Source of the DNA: HKCCE3408 sp038530555
GTDB lineage: Bacteria > Pseudomonadota > Alphaproteobacteria > Rhodobacterales > Rhodobacteraceae
Assembly: GCA_038530555.1 (NCBI GenBank)
Contig: JBCBCN010000001.1
Coordinates: forward strand, 741,739 to 805,738
Direction: 5' to 3'
DNA length: 64,000 bases
In this document: in pieces, positions 41,364 to 50,148 of the stretch
Layout: the number at the start of each line of letters is the position of its first letter
Position numbering within the stretch: position 1 is the stretch's first letter
The notes under the pieces: generated by a model
Seen by the model: only the letters and a program-made list of their open reading frames with translations
Told to the model about the DNA's origin: nothing
The model's database searches: none
Program-made: the position numbers and the translations under genes

Positions 41364-42942
41364 TATGACTGCGGACACGACGGCTGCCCCATCTCAAGCG
41401 GCCGATACACCCTTTGCACAATTCGCCGACCGGAACGGCGATTACTATTCCGACACATTTCTATCGATCCAGAAAAACGCCCTGGGCCGCTTTCACATAA
41501 ACCTTGCGGCTCTGATCGGCTCCTGGATCTGGGCGGCCTTGCGGGGCAACTGGATCTTGTTCGTGATCGGCTTTGCCATCGACCTGGTGGCGGCGGTGAA
41601 CTTCGCCAACGCATTGAAATACGCGCAGGCCGCCATCGATAATGCCGACCGGGACTTTCTGGTCACGCGCTATGAGGGTTGGAGCAGCAATTACATGCTG
41701 AGCGCCATCCTTACCTTCATAGTCGGACGTCTTGTCTTTGCATGGCTGGCAGACCGCGTTTATGCCCGACAATATGAGAAGTGGCGCGTTGATCGGACGG
41801 TCAATTCGGGCTTCGAGATGAAGCGGCTGGTGATCGGACTGGTGATTTTTGCCCTGATCGCGCCGCTCACCCTATATCGCGCCTCGAATTTCGCCCCCGA
41901 TGAGCGCAGCTGCATCCGACAGGATCGCGCCATCGCAGAAGGCGAAGAGTTTACCTTCAAGGAGCGGTTCGACTGCGCCATCATCGGAGAGTTCCCCACA
42001 TTGCTGTGGATCGACCGCCCTGATGACGTATCCTTCCCGCGCGGCGAGGATGGCAACCGCGTCGTGGAGCGGACACCGGCCAACCCAGATGCGCCGCCGG
42101 TCAACCTGAACATCTATGTGTCGGACGCGATCGACAATTCCATCGCCTATCTGACGATCTTTTACGGGTTCCTTTTCGACGGCATCACACAGTTCTTGCA
42201 TTCGCTTTTGGGTGCGATCTCGGCTGTTTTCGTCGGCACACCCTGGCCGATTTCCATGGCGGTTCTGATCTATGTCGCCTATGCCGTAGCGGGCGTGCGC
42301 ACGTCGATCTTTGTGGCGTCGGCCTTGTTATACCTCGCGCTCTTTGGCTTTTGGCAAACGGCGATGGACACCCTTTCTCTGGTCGCCGCCGCGTCGATCT
42401 TGTGCGTAGTGATGGGTCTGCCCCTGGGGGTTTGGGTTGGCAAATCCACCCGAGGACAGGCCATCGTGACGCCGATCCTCGACGTCATGCAGACCATTCC
42501 ATCCTTCGTCTATCTGCTGCCGGCCATCGCGTTCTTTTCCATCGGCAAGCCACCCGGCATCTTGGCAACAGTAATCTTCGCCATGCCCCCGATGGTGCGC
42601 CTGACAGCGCTGGGGATCCGGCAAGTTCCCGAAAACACCAAAGAGGCAGCCCTGGCCTTCGGCGCCAATCCGCGTCAGCTTTTGCGCAAAGTTGAGCTGC
42701 CGCTGGCCCTGCCCTCGATCATGGCGGGCATCAACCAAGTGGTGATGATGAGCCTGTCGATGATCGTGATCGCGGCCCTGATCGGTGCCGGCGGCATGGG
42801 CTTTGTCGTCACGGAAGCTTTGGAGCAGACCGATACCGGGCGCGGCATTCTCGCCGGCGTTGGGATCGCGCTCTTGGCGATGATGATCGACCGAGTGGTT
42901 CAAAAGGCCAACACGGTGAAACATGCCTCTAGCCACGAGTAA
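41356..42942 (+). CDS. proW: glycine betaine/proline-type ABC permease (ProW), with a long N-terminal part
   Basis: The protein has 528 residues, well above the 280-350 of most ProW proteins. The C-terminal half is the permease core (VMGLPLGVWVGKSTRGQAIVTPILDVMQTIPSFVYLLP, PGILATVIFAMPPMVRLTALGIRQVP, KVELPLALPSIMAGINQVVMMSLSM). The extra 280 N-terminal residues include about four hydrophobic segments and a Cys-containing extramembrane loop (CIRQDRAIAEGEEFTFKERFDC is part of it). It works with the adjacent ATPase and binding protein. Confidence 0.85.
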   Translation: MADMTADTTAAPSQAADTPFAQFADRNGDYYSDTFLSIQKNALGRFHINLAALIGSWIWAALRGNWILFVIGFAIDLVAAVNFANALKYAQAAIDNADRDFLVTRYEGWSSNYMLSAILTFIVGRLVFAWLADRVYARQYEKWRVDRTVNSGFEMKRLVIGLVIFALIAPLTLYRASNFAPDERSCIRQDRAIAEGEEFTFKERFDCAIIGEFPTLLWIDRPDDVSFPRGEDGNRVVERTPANPDAPPVNLNIYVSDAIDNSIAYLTIFYGFLFDGITQFLHSLLGAISAVFVGTPWPISMAVLIYVAYAVAGVRTSIFVASALLYLALFGFWQTAMDTLSLVAAASILCVVMGLPLGVWVGKSTRGQAIVTPILDVMQTIPSFVYLLPAIAFFSIGKPPGILATVIFAMPPMVRLTALGIRQVPENTKEAALAFGANPRQLLRKVELPLALPSIMAGINQVVMMSLSMIVIAALIGAGGMGFVVTEALEQTDTGRGILAGVGIALLAMMIDRVVQKANTVKHASSHE

Positions 42943-42996
42943 ACCAAACAGCCCGAATGGGCGGTCATAACCAAACCAGCAAGGAGTGAGAAAACT

Positions 42997-43956
42997 ATGA
43001 CCAACAAAATGAGACTTCTGGGCGGCGTCGCCCTGTCTTCGGTAATGGCCGTATCGGCCCATGCCCAAGACGAGACCGTCGCCATCGGCGATCTGACATG
43101 GACCGGCGCGCAAGCGATTGCCCATGTCATCCAAGCCGTCATCAATGGCCCGCTCAATTCCGAGGCGGTGATCGTCGAAGGCCTGTCGGACGGCTCCGTC
43201 ATTGCCGCGGGCATGGACCGGGGCGATGGCTCGGCCGATGTCTATACCGACCTTTGGATGCCGAACCGTCAGTCGATCTGGGATGAGTTCGTGGACGGCG
43301 CCGGAACGGTCGGCGTGAACACGCCCTATGAAGGCACCCAGCAGATGTATGTGCCGGCCTACATGGCCGACATCGTCACCTCGATGGAGGACCTCGCCAA
43401 TCCAGAGATCGCGGCGATGTTCGACACGGATGGTGATGGGCTTGGCGAATACTGGGCGGGTGACGCCGGTTGGGCCTCGACGCGCATGTGGCAGGTCAAG
43501 TTCCGCAGCTACGGCCTTGATGAGCTTTGGGAGCCGAACATCCTGCCGGATGCGACCTTCAAAGGTCAGCTTGACGCGGCGATCACCCGAGAAGAGCCGC
43601 TGCTGTTCTACTACTGGACGCCGGAATGGATCCACGCGGCTTACGACATCTCACCGATTTCGGAGCCAGCCTATACCGAAGGCTGTCAGGATATGAACCT
43701 GGACGCTGAGGATTGGCTGGAGACGTCAACCTTCACCTGTGCCAGCCAGAATGCCGAGATCTATGTGGCTTATTCGCTGTCACTGGAAGAGCGCAACCCG
43801 CCGGTGGCCCGCTTCCTCAGCCAGATCCAGCTTGATCCGAACACGGTGAACCAGTGGATCTTGCAGATCGGCCGCGATGAGATGGATCCGGTCGACGTGG
43901 CCGAGACCTGGATCGCCGAGAATATGGACATCGTGAACGAATGGATCGCTGAATAA
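42997..43956 (+). CDS. proX: glycine betaine-type ABC substrate-binding protein (ProX/OpuAC)
   Basis: The 319-residue protein has a signal peptide ending VSAHAQ (residue about 23). The mature part is a type 2 binding protein of the ProX/OpuAC family (VAIGDLTWTGAQAIAHVIQ, GDGSADVYTDLWMPN, LFYYWTPEWIHAAYDI). The tryptophans and tyrosines in these segments could form the aromatic cage that holds quaternary ammonium groups. It is the last gene of the operon, followed directly by a terminator. Confidence 0.88.
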   Translation: MTNKMRLLGGVALSSVMAVSAHAQDETVAIGDLTWTGAQAIAHVIQAVINGPLNSEAVIVEGLSDGSVIAAGMDRGDGSADVYTDLWMPNRQSIWDEFVDGAGTVGVNTPYEGTQQMYVPAYMADIVTSMEDLANPEIAAMFDTDGDGLGEYWAGDAGWASTRMWQVKFRSYGLDELWEPNILPDATFKGQLDAAITREEPLLFYYWTPEWIHAAYDISPISEPAYTEGCQDMNLDAEDWLETSTFTCASQNAEIYVAYSLSLEERNPPVARFLSQIQLDPNTVNQWILQIGRDEMDPVDVAETWIAENMDIVNEWIAE

Positions 43957-43977
43957 CGCGACGTGTCTGGGAAACAC

Positions 43978-44011
43978 GCCTGCCCCGCAGCGATGCGGGG
44001 CAGGCTTTTTT
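43978..44011 (+). terminator. rho-independent terminator of the betaine transporter operon
   Basis: GCCTGCCCCGC (43978-43988) pairs with GCGGGGCAGGC (43995-44005) around a 6-base loop, and TTTTTT follows at 44006-44011. It stands 22 bp after the stop of the binding-protein gene. Confidence 0.93.
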
Positions 44012-44108
44012 GTGGCTTAGAGTGGATAGCACGTCGGTGCGGAGCCGTGCCCTTGCTGACGTCAACCGATGGCCGTCGTCGATGCGGATACCGCACCAGC
44101 TGTGGTGA

Positions 44109-45107
44109 TCACCGGCTCCCCTCGGTCGGGAAGTCCGGCAAAACTTCGTCGGCCAGACGCTTTATCGTGTCCTCTATGTCTGCGTTGTTGAACCTTAGGT
44201 TCAGGGCGACGTGGTTGACCCCGTGGTCGCGCAGCGCGCGCAGATAGGTCTTGAGGAATTCAACACCGGACCGGAACCCCAGATGGATCGGCCTTGGTGG
44301 CTCAGAATGGTCTTCAACAAGGTCGACATAGAGGGATTGCATGACCGGCTTGGCCTCTCCGTCAGCCGCCGCCCCGCGCAAGCGATAATCCTGGACCACC
44401 TGCCCCTGTGCCGCGATGTCCCTTGGATACGTGATCCAGCCATCGCCATGGGTCGCGATCCAGTCCGGGTTCTGCTGTGACCCACCGGTGATCAGGATCG
44501 GCAGCCGACCATTTGCAGGTTTGGGCAGCATATCCATTGCGCCGTTCAGAGTGCCATGGTCACCGGTATGGGTTGGATATTCCGCCGCCATCGCTCGGAT
44601 GTAGTCGAGACTTTCGCGGAATCTGGCCCCTCGGTCGGGGAAGCTCATATTTAGCGCGGGATACTCCTCGGGCCGGTCACCGGATGCAACGCCCAGCAAC
44701 AGGCGCCCCCCCGACAATTGGTCGGCGGAGGCGGCTGCCTTCGCAACATGGGCGGGATGGCGCAGGGGTAGGATCAGGCTGGCCACACCAAGCGCAATAT
44801 CGCGTGTCACGCCCGACAGAAGGCCAAGATAGACGAACGGGTCAAACATCTGACCTGCATCGCCGAATGTGGGCACATTAAACGGCACATCCCGCAGCCA
44901 CAGCGCAGCAAACCCGAGCTTGTCCGCCATCCCTGCCCGCTCCACGTGGCGGGCCATGTCTGGCACCGGGCTGCCTTGATGGGCATCGAGCGGGACGACC
45001 AGCCCGACGGTGAGATCACCCGGACGGAACACCGTGTTGTAGGCCCGATTTAAGCGCGGGAATGTCGTCGGCATCGCGGTGTCTGGCATCATCTGCATAT
45101 CCATCAT
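44109..45107 (-). CDS. luciferase-like flavin-dependent monooxygenase (LLM class)
   Basis: The 332-residue TIM-barrel protein belongs to the bacterial luciferase/F420-FMN monooxygenase superfamily. Motifs are LTVGLVVPLDAHQG, GFAALWLRDVPF, DIALGVASLILPLRHPAHVAKAAASADQLSGGRLLLGVASGD (family core) and PILITGGSQQNPDWIATHGDGWITYP. Such enzymes use reduced FMN and O2 to oxidise or cleave small organic molecules. No flavin reductase lies beside it. It is on the same strand as the DUF1330 gene and the MttB operon, but is separated from the former by a 170-bp gap, so membership in one unit is uncertain. Confidence 0.82.
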   Translation of the reverse strand: MMDMQMMPDTAMPTTFPRLNRAYNTVFRPGDLTVGLVVPLDAHQGSPVPDMARHVERAGMADKLGFAALWLRDVPFNVPTFGDAGQMFDPFVYLGLLSGVTRDIALGVASLILPLRHPAHVAKAAASADQLSGGRLLLGVASGDRPEEYPALNMSFPDRGARFRESLDYIRAMAAEYPTHTGDHGTLNGAMDMLPKPANGRLPILITGGSQQNPDWIATHGDGWITYPRDIAAQGQVVQDYRLRGAAADGEAKPVMQSLYVDLVEDHSEPPRPIHLGFRSGVEFLKTYLRALRDHGVNHVALNLRFNNADIEDTIKRLADEVLPDFPTEGSR

Positions 45108-45277
45108 CCCAACCCAACTCCGGCGTCGAGGTCTGGCGCGCCCTGCTTTGTCAGACTGTTCCGATGGCGGGTTGTGCGATCTTGTCCGGCGCTGAACGGA
45201 AGATCGAGGGCTTGGATCATGTTGATATTCCTTTTTCCATCAAGCCCAAAGCAGTGCCCCGGGACGAGATCAGAACC

Positions 45278-45580
45278 TCAAGCGAGATCGTCTTTTCCTT
45301 CGATCACGAAATGAAAGCTCTCCGATCCGGCGGTGCGGGCCTCCAGATGCGGCTTATACTCAGGATCTTTCATGAAGTTCATAGCAGCCTCTTTCGATGG
45401 CCATTCGAGAATTATGCGGAGCGCCGCAGCTTGTTCGCTTCCCTCCACTTGTTCATGGGATGCCGTACGGGCCAGGTATTTGCCGCCATGCTTGGCAACA
45501 AGCTTATTGGCGGTTGGCAGATAGTCGGGGATCCAGTCGTCGCTGGAGGGTGAAACCGCAAGGACGGAATAGTAAGCCAT
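45278..45580 (-). CDS. DUF1330 family protein
   Basis: The 100-residue ferredoxin-like-fold protein has the DUF1330 pattern YLPTANKLVAKHGGKYLARTA, ALRIILEWPSKEAAMNFMKDPEYKPHLEAR and an FHFVIEG end. GGAG precedes the ATG. The biochemical role of the family is unknown; members often stand beside catabolic oxidoreductases, as here with the LLM monooxygenase. Confidence 0.83.
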   Translation of the reverse strand: MAYYSVLAVSPSSDDWIPDYLPTANKLVAKHGGKYLARTASHEQVEGSEQAAALRIILEWPSKEAAMNFMKDPEYKPHLEARTAGSESFHFVIEGKDDLA

Positions 45581-45794
45581 AACGTATCTCCTGTTTTGTC
45601 GTATTGCTCACAGGCAAAATGGAGCATCGTAAAAACGGAATAAACTTGCTGAATGCTAGAATGATATTTCGGATATCGGATATAATCCGCGGGCTTTGCG
45701 CCGAGTGGTCCTTACAGCTTGCAGGTCGGTCTACCGTCTGAGTGAAGGCCGCTTCGTATTTGCCCCAGCTGCTAGAATTAGCCGGGTGCCTATC

Positions 45795-47126
45795 TCAGAG
45801 TTCCCTGCCCGCGCGCCGTTCTTGCAGCTTTAAGAACAGGTTTGCGCCGACCCGCGCCAAAGGCTCCGGGGGAAGGCGATTTGGCAAATTTGCGGCCAAA
45901 GCGCGCTCGAGCGCGGGGGATGTTTCCCCCATGGCCAGTTCGGCGGCCAGACCTCCTGCCAAAGTTCCCTTCGCCGTGCCCAACCCATTCTGACAGCAGG
46001 CGGAAAATAATCCGTCATCCAGCTCGGCGATCACTTGTACGTTGTTTCTGCTGAGGCAGAGCCGACCACCCCAGCGATACTCCACAGAGACATCAGCGAG
46101 CATCGGGAACCGCGCGGCAAAGGCGCGGTCGTGATCCCGTGCGACCCGGTCGATCCGGCTGTCAGGAACTTCTAGTGACGGATCATACGTGAAGCGGTTG
46201 CGGATTATGATCCGGTCCCCGCCTGTCCCCGAGATACGCCGCACTGTCGTTCCCATGGGATCGGCCGGTGTTATCCCCCAAGACGCCTGTCCGCCCAGAA
46301 GGGCGACTTCCTCGGGGCGGAGGGCGCGGGTCATGGAGGCATAGGTGAAGACATGCATCAGCCGTCTCGGCAGGAAGCCAAAGCTGTTCAAATGCCCGTT
46401 CACAGCCAGGATCACGCGCGGTGCCGTCACCTGCCCCTTAGGCGTCCTGGCCACCCAGTCGCCCTCGCGCGACAACGACGTCACAGGGCTCATTTCATGG
46501 ATGGTCACGCGGTTGGACCGGAGCCCCTCGGCGATGCCACGCACATAGAGTGCGGGCTGGATCATAGCGCAGCCGGGCGTGAATAGGCCGCTACGATAAT
46601 ACGCCGTTCCTGTGATGTCGCGCATCTGGGCTGCGTCGAACACCTCGTAGGGTTCGTTCATCGCCGTGAGGTGCTTTGCAAAACTGGTATTGTGGGCGCC
46701 GCCTTTGACGGTGGCCGCGCCGTTGATCTTGCCGGAGATGGCGAAGGCCTCGTCGCTCAACCCGTATTCCTGGGCCATCTCGGCCGCGTGCGAGATCCCG
46801 CGGCGGTTGTCCCGGGTTTGGGCCAGATCAGCGTCCAGGGCGCCGCCGTAATCGTCAGAGGTCAGGTCATGGGGCAAATCGATCATAAAACCGGAATTAC
46901 GACCAGCGGGTCCGTCGCCAACGCGGACGGCATCGAGCACGACGATCCGGTCCCCCGGCGCTTTCTTGGAGAGCCGGTGGGCCGCCGCAATACCCGCGAA
47001 CCCCGCGCCGATCACCAGCCAATCCGCTGTGATCCTCCCCTCAAGTGGTACAGGTGGCGCGGCGCCCGGCAACAGCCGGTTCCAGCCCGCGGGGCCAGGG
47101 TCACACGGCAAACGAGTGACCTGCAT
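45795..47126 (-). CDS. FAD-dependent amine/amino acid oxidoreductase (DAO family)
   Basis: The 443-residue protein has the N-terminal FAD-binding motif LVIGAGFAGIAAAHRL (G40, G42, G45) and VLDAVRVGDGPAGRNSGFM just after it. A DAO-fold substrate domain and the C-terminal VEYRWGGRLCLSRNNVQVIAELDDGLFSACCQNGLGTAKGTLAG follow. Relatives oxidise secondary or N-methylated amines and amino acids to imines. It begins 2 bp after the MttB-family gene and is the last gene of the GntR-controlled operon. In context it could oxidise the demethylated amine left by MttB. Confidence 0.83.
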   Translation of the reverse strand: MQVTRLPCDPGPAGWNRLLPGAAPPVPLEGRITADWLVIGAGFAGIAAAHRLSKKAPGDRIVVLDAVRVGDGPAGRNSGFMIDLPHDLTSDDYGGALDADLAQTRDNRRGISHAAEMAQEYGLSDEAFAISGKINGAATVKGGAHNTSFAKHLTAMNEPYEVFDAAQMRDITGTAYYRSGLFTPGCAMIQPALYVRGIAEGLRSNRVTIHEMSPVTSLSREGDWVARTPKGQVTAPRVILAVNGHLNSFGFLPRRLMHVFTYASMTRALRPEEVALLGGQASWGITPADPMGTTVRRISGTGGDRIIIRNRFTYDPSLEVPDSRIDRVARDHDRAFAARFPMLADVSVEYRWGGRLCLSRNNVQVIAELDDGLFSACCQNGLGTAKGTLAGGLAAELAMGETSPALERALAANLPNRLPPEPLARVGANLFLKLQERRAGREL

Positions 47127-47128
47127 GC

Positions 47129-48679
47129 CTAGTGATCCTGATTGAGCGCGTCGGCTGCCGGTATCTCGCGTTCACGCCGGGCGATGTAGTCGAGCAAGGC
47201 CTCGTTCACGCCCTCATCGAGCTTCGGTTCTTCGTACTCGTTCAGCATCGCGCGGGCGCGGGCCAGGGCACGTTCGGTGATCTCGACACTTCCCTCGGCC
47301 TGCCATTGCTCAATCGAGTTGTTGTCGAACATCTCCGGCATGAAGAACGCGCTCTGGAAATGCTCCAACGTGTGCGGATGCCCGAGATAATGACCGCCGG
47401 GGCCAATATCCGGAATTGCGGCGATGGCGCTGTCGAAGTCGTCCCAAGCGATCCCCTGCGCCATCCGGTAGCCCATTTCGCACATTTCGGCGTCCACGAT
47501 GAATTTGGCGATGGAGCAATGCATCCCCGCCTCGTTCCAACCGGCAGAATGCCAGAGATAATTGGCGCCCGCCATCAGCACCGCGTTCAGCGTCATCGCG
47601 CTCTCATAGCCCGCTTGCGCGTCAAAGGTTTTCGCCCCGCCCAAGGTGTTCGAGGTGCGCCACGGAATGCCGTAGAACCGCGCCATCTGCCCGACCATGA
47701 AATTCATCAGGCTGATCTCGGGCGTGCCTGCCATAGGCGCGCCGGACTTCATGGAGACGGTGCTGAGGTAGTGGCCGTAAATCGCAGGAGCGCCCTTCCG
47801 GATCACTTGAGTGTAGGCCAGGGCCGACAAGGCCTCGGCGTTCAACTGGGCCACGGTCGCAGGCACGGAGGCCGGGGTATTGGCCCCACCAAGCACGAAG
47901 GGTGAGCATAGGACAGGCTGGTTGCGTTTGCTAAAGGCCCGCATCGCACCCAGCATGGTTTCATCCCACACGAGAGGTGAGTTGCCGTTGCAATTGCCTG
48001 TCACAACGGGATGGATGTCGATGAAGTCATCCCCGAACAGGATCGCGCACATCTCGATCACGTCTTCCGCGTTTTTCGGGCTTGTGGTCATGCCCATAAA
48101 CGTCTTGTCGGAATGCACCATCGACGAATAGGTGATGCGCAGGTGCCGCTGGCTGATCGGATGGTCGTAAGGCTCGACGATGTGGTGGGCCGACGAATGG
48201 ATCGCGGGTAGCATGTGGCTGAGCTTGTGAAAATTCGCCAGATCCTCCAGCGTGGGATTGCGCCGCACATCGTCTAGATCGCGTAAGTAGGGCGCCCCGG
48301 TCATGGGCACGAAGATGCTGTGATCCGCGCCGAAAGGCAGATTATTGGCCGGATTGCGGGCGTGATAGGTGAACGTCTCGGGGATCGTGGAGATAAGCTC
48401 GCGTACCAGGTGGCGGTCGAGATAGACCATCTCGCCAACCACCTTCGCACCGGCCCGTTTCCAGTCTTCCAGGGCAATATCATCGCGGAATTGGACACCG
48501 ACATTTTCAAGAATATCCATGGACGCCGCGTCGATCTTTTCGACCTGTTCCGGGCTCATAAGCTCGGTATGCGGCAGCTTGCGCCGAAGGGCGGGCAGCA
48601 TTTTGATATCCCGCGTCAGGCGCACCGCCTTGCGCGCGCCACGTCCACGGCGGACTCTCCCGACAGCCTCAACACTCAT
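47129..48679 (-). CDS. MttB-family methyltransferase, non-pyrrolysine
   Basis: The 516-residue protein belongs to the trimethylamine methyltransferase (MttB/COG5598) superfamily: LPHTELMSPEQVEKIDAASMDILENVGVQF, FTYHARNPANN, VTGNCNGNSPLVWDE, GAPMAGTPEISLM and EAGMHCSIAKFIVDAEMCEMGYRM. The frame has no internal amber codon, so it is not a pyrrolysine enzyme. Characterised non-pyrrolysine relatives demethylate glycine betaine, proline betaine or carnitine onto a corrinoid protein. No corrinoid-binding protein is encoded nearby. The start overlaps the aldehyde dehydrogenase stop (48676-48679). Confidence 0.88.
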   Translation of the reverse strand: MSVEAVGRVRRGRGARKAVRLTRDIKMLPALRRKLPHTELMSPEQVEKIDAASMDILENVGVQFRDDIALEDWKRAGAKVVGEMVYLDRHLVRELISTIPETFTYHARNPANNLPFGADHSIFVPMTGAPYLRDLDDVRRNPTLEDLANFHKLSHMLPAIHSSAHHIVEPYDHPISQRHLRITYSSMVHSDKTFMGMTTSPKNAEDVIEMCAILFGDDFIDIHPVVTGNCNGNSPLVWDETMLGAMRAFSKRNQPVLCSPFVLGGANTPASVPATVAQLNAEALSALAYTQVIRKGAPAIYGHYLSTVSMKSGAPMAGTPEISLMNFMVGQMARFYGIPWRTSNTLGGAKTFDAQAGYESAMTLNAVLMAGANYLWHSAGWNEAGMHCSIAKFIVDAEMCEMGYRMAQGIAWDDFDSAIAAIPDIGPGGHYLGHPHTLEHFQSAFFMPEMFDNNSIEQWQAEGSVEITERALARARAMLNEYEEPKLDEGVNEALLDYIARREREIPAADALNQDH

Positions 48680-50148
48680 GCGATGTTATCCCCTTCGGCC
48701 GGATCGATTAGGTCGATCCAGATGGTCTTAATCTCGGTGTATTGGTCATGGGCGTGCAGGCCGTTATCGCGGCCGCCAAATCCCGATTGCTTATAGCCGC
48801 CAAAGGGTGTGGCGATGTTGCCCTCGCCATAGCAATTGACGCTCACCGTTCCGGCCCGGATGTCGCGCGCGGCCCGTATGGCGCGGCGGCTACTGGCGGA
48901 AAACAACGATGCGGCAAGGCCATAGGCCGTGTCATTGGCGACAGCGACCGCTTCGTCGTTGCTGGCCACCTCGATCACAGACAGAACGGGGCCGAAGATC
49001 TCTTCGCGGGCACGGGCATCCGTTGGTTTGACCTCAACCAGTGTAGGCAGGACGAAAGGGCCCTCATCCTTAACGTCGAGATAGCTGCGCACTTTGGCGC
49101 AGTGGCCCGCGTCGATTAGGGCGCCGATATGGTTTTCCGGGTCCAGCGGATCGCCCGTCTTCCAATCGCGCATTCGGGCCTCGATCCTCTCCATGAGCGC
49201 TGGTTTGACAGAGGCATGAACGATTAGCCGTGACGCAGCCGAGCAGTTCTGGCCCGCATTCCAGAAAGCCGCATTCACCACATGTTCGGCGACATGGTCG
49301 AGGTTTTCAGCATCATCAAAGACGACTGCGGGGTTCTTGCCGCCACATTCCAGAACCACCTTCTTGAGGTTGCTGTCGGCCGCGTAATGCAAAAACCGCC
49401 GACCCGTTTCGGTGGAGCCAGTAAAGCTGACCATGTCCACGTCCATATGGCGGCCTAGCGGCTCTCCCACGCCCGGGCCGTCTCCCGGCAGCACTTGCAA
49501 CACGCCGCGCGGGATGCCTGCCTCATGCGCCAATTCGGCGACGCGCAAAGCCGTGAGGCTCGTCTGTTCAGCAGGTTTGACGATGACCGAGCAGCCCGCG
49601 GCCAGAGCTGGCCCGATCTTCCAGGCCAGCATCATCAAAGGGAAATTCCACGGCAGAACGGCGGCCACGACGCCTATGGGCTCACGCACGATCATCGCCA
49701 CGGCGCTATCACCTGTCGGGGCGGTCTGGTCATAGATCTTGTCGGCGGCTTCAGCGTGCCATTTGATGCAGTGGATCGTTTCGGGAATGTCGATCAGCTC
49801 ACAATCGCGGATCGGTTTGCCGCTTTCGAGGCTTTCCATCACGGCCAGCTCGCGCCGGTTGCGGGTCATCAATTTGCAAAGCCGGATCAAAACGTCCTTG
49901 CGGGCGTCCGGATCGAGCTTTGACCAGCGGCCCTGATCAAACGCCTCGCGCGCCTTGACGACGGCAAGCTCCACATCCTCGGCATCGGCGGTCGAGATCC
50001 GCGCGATCTCCTCCCCAGTGGCAGGATTTGTCGTCACCATCTCAGGACCGCGCCCGCGTTGAAACTTGCCATCAATGAACGGGGTGCGCGGCACTTCGAG
50101 CGCCTCGGCAATGGCGCGGTATTCGGCATGGGTCAGCAGGTCAGTCAT
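48676..50148 (-). CDS. NAD(P)-dependent aldehyde dehydrogenase
   Basis: The 490-residue ALDH-superfamily enzyme has catalytic C302 in WNAGQNCSAASR, general base E267 in VVLECGGKNP, the PWNFPLMMLAWKIGPALAAG block and the nucleotide region SFTGSTETGRR. The overall pattern (YGEGNIATPFGGYKQSGFGGRD at the end) resembles betaine-aldehyde and gamma-glutamyl-aminobutyraldehyde dehydrogenases. It is second in the operon after the DapA-family gene, with overlapping ends on both sides. It probably oxidises a semialdehyde released after amine oxidation. Confidence 0.86.
   Translation of the reverse strand: MTDLLTHAEYRAIAEALEVPRTPFIDGKFQRGRGPEMVTTNPATGEEIARISTADAEDVELAVVKAREAFDQGRWSKLDPDARKDVLIRLCKLMTRNRRELAVMESLESGKPIRDCELIDIPETIHCIKWHAEAADKIYDQTAPTGDSAVAMIVREPIGVVAAVLPWNFPLMMLAWKIGPALAAGCSVIVKPAEQTSLTALRVAELAHEAGIPRGVLQVLPGDGPGVGEPLGRHMDVDMVSFTGSTETGRRFLHYAADSNLKKVVLECGGKNPAVVFDDAENLDHVAEHVVNAAFWNAGQNCSAASRLIVHASVKPALMERIEARMRDWKTGDPLDPENHIGALIDAGHCAKVRSYLDVKDEGPFVLPTLVEVKPTDARAREEIFGPVLSVIEVASNDEAVAVANDTAYGLAASLFSASSRRAIRAARDIRAGTVSVNCYGEGNIATPFGGYKQSGFGGRDNGLHAHDQYTEIKTIWIDLIDPAEGDNIA

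Noticed and set aside
42328..43635. Minus-strand open frame of 435 codons
   Set aside because: It lies antisense to proW and proX; the translation has antisense-type composition.
47129..48679. MttB as a pyrrolysine-containing trimethylamine methyltransferase
   Set aside because: The frame contains no in-frame amber codon and the window has no pyrrolysine genes.
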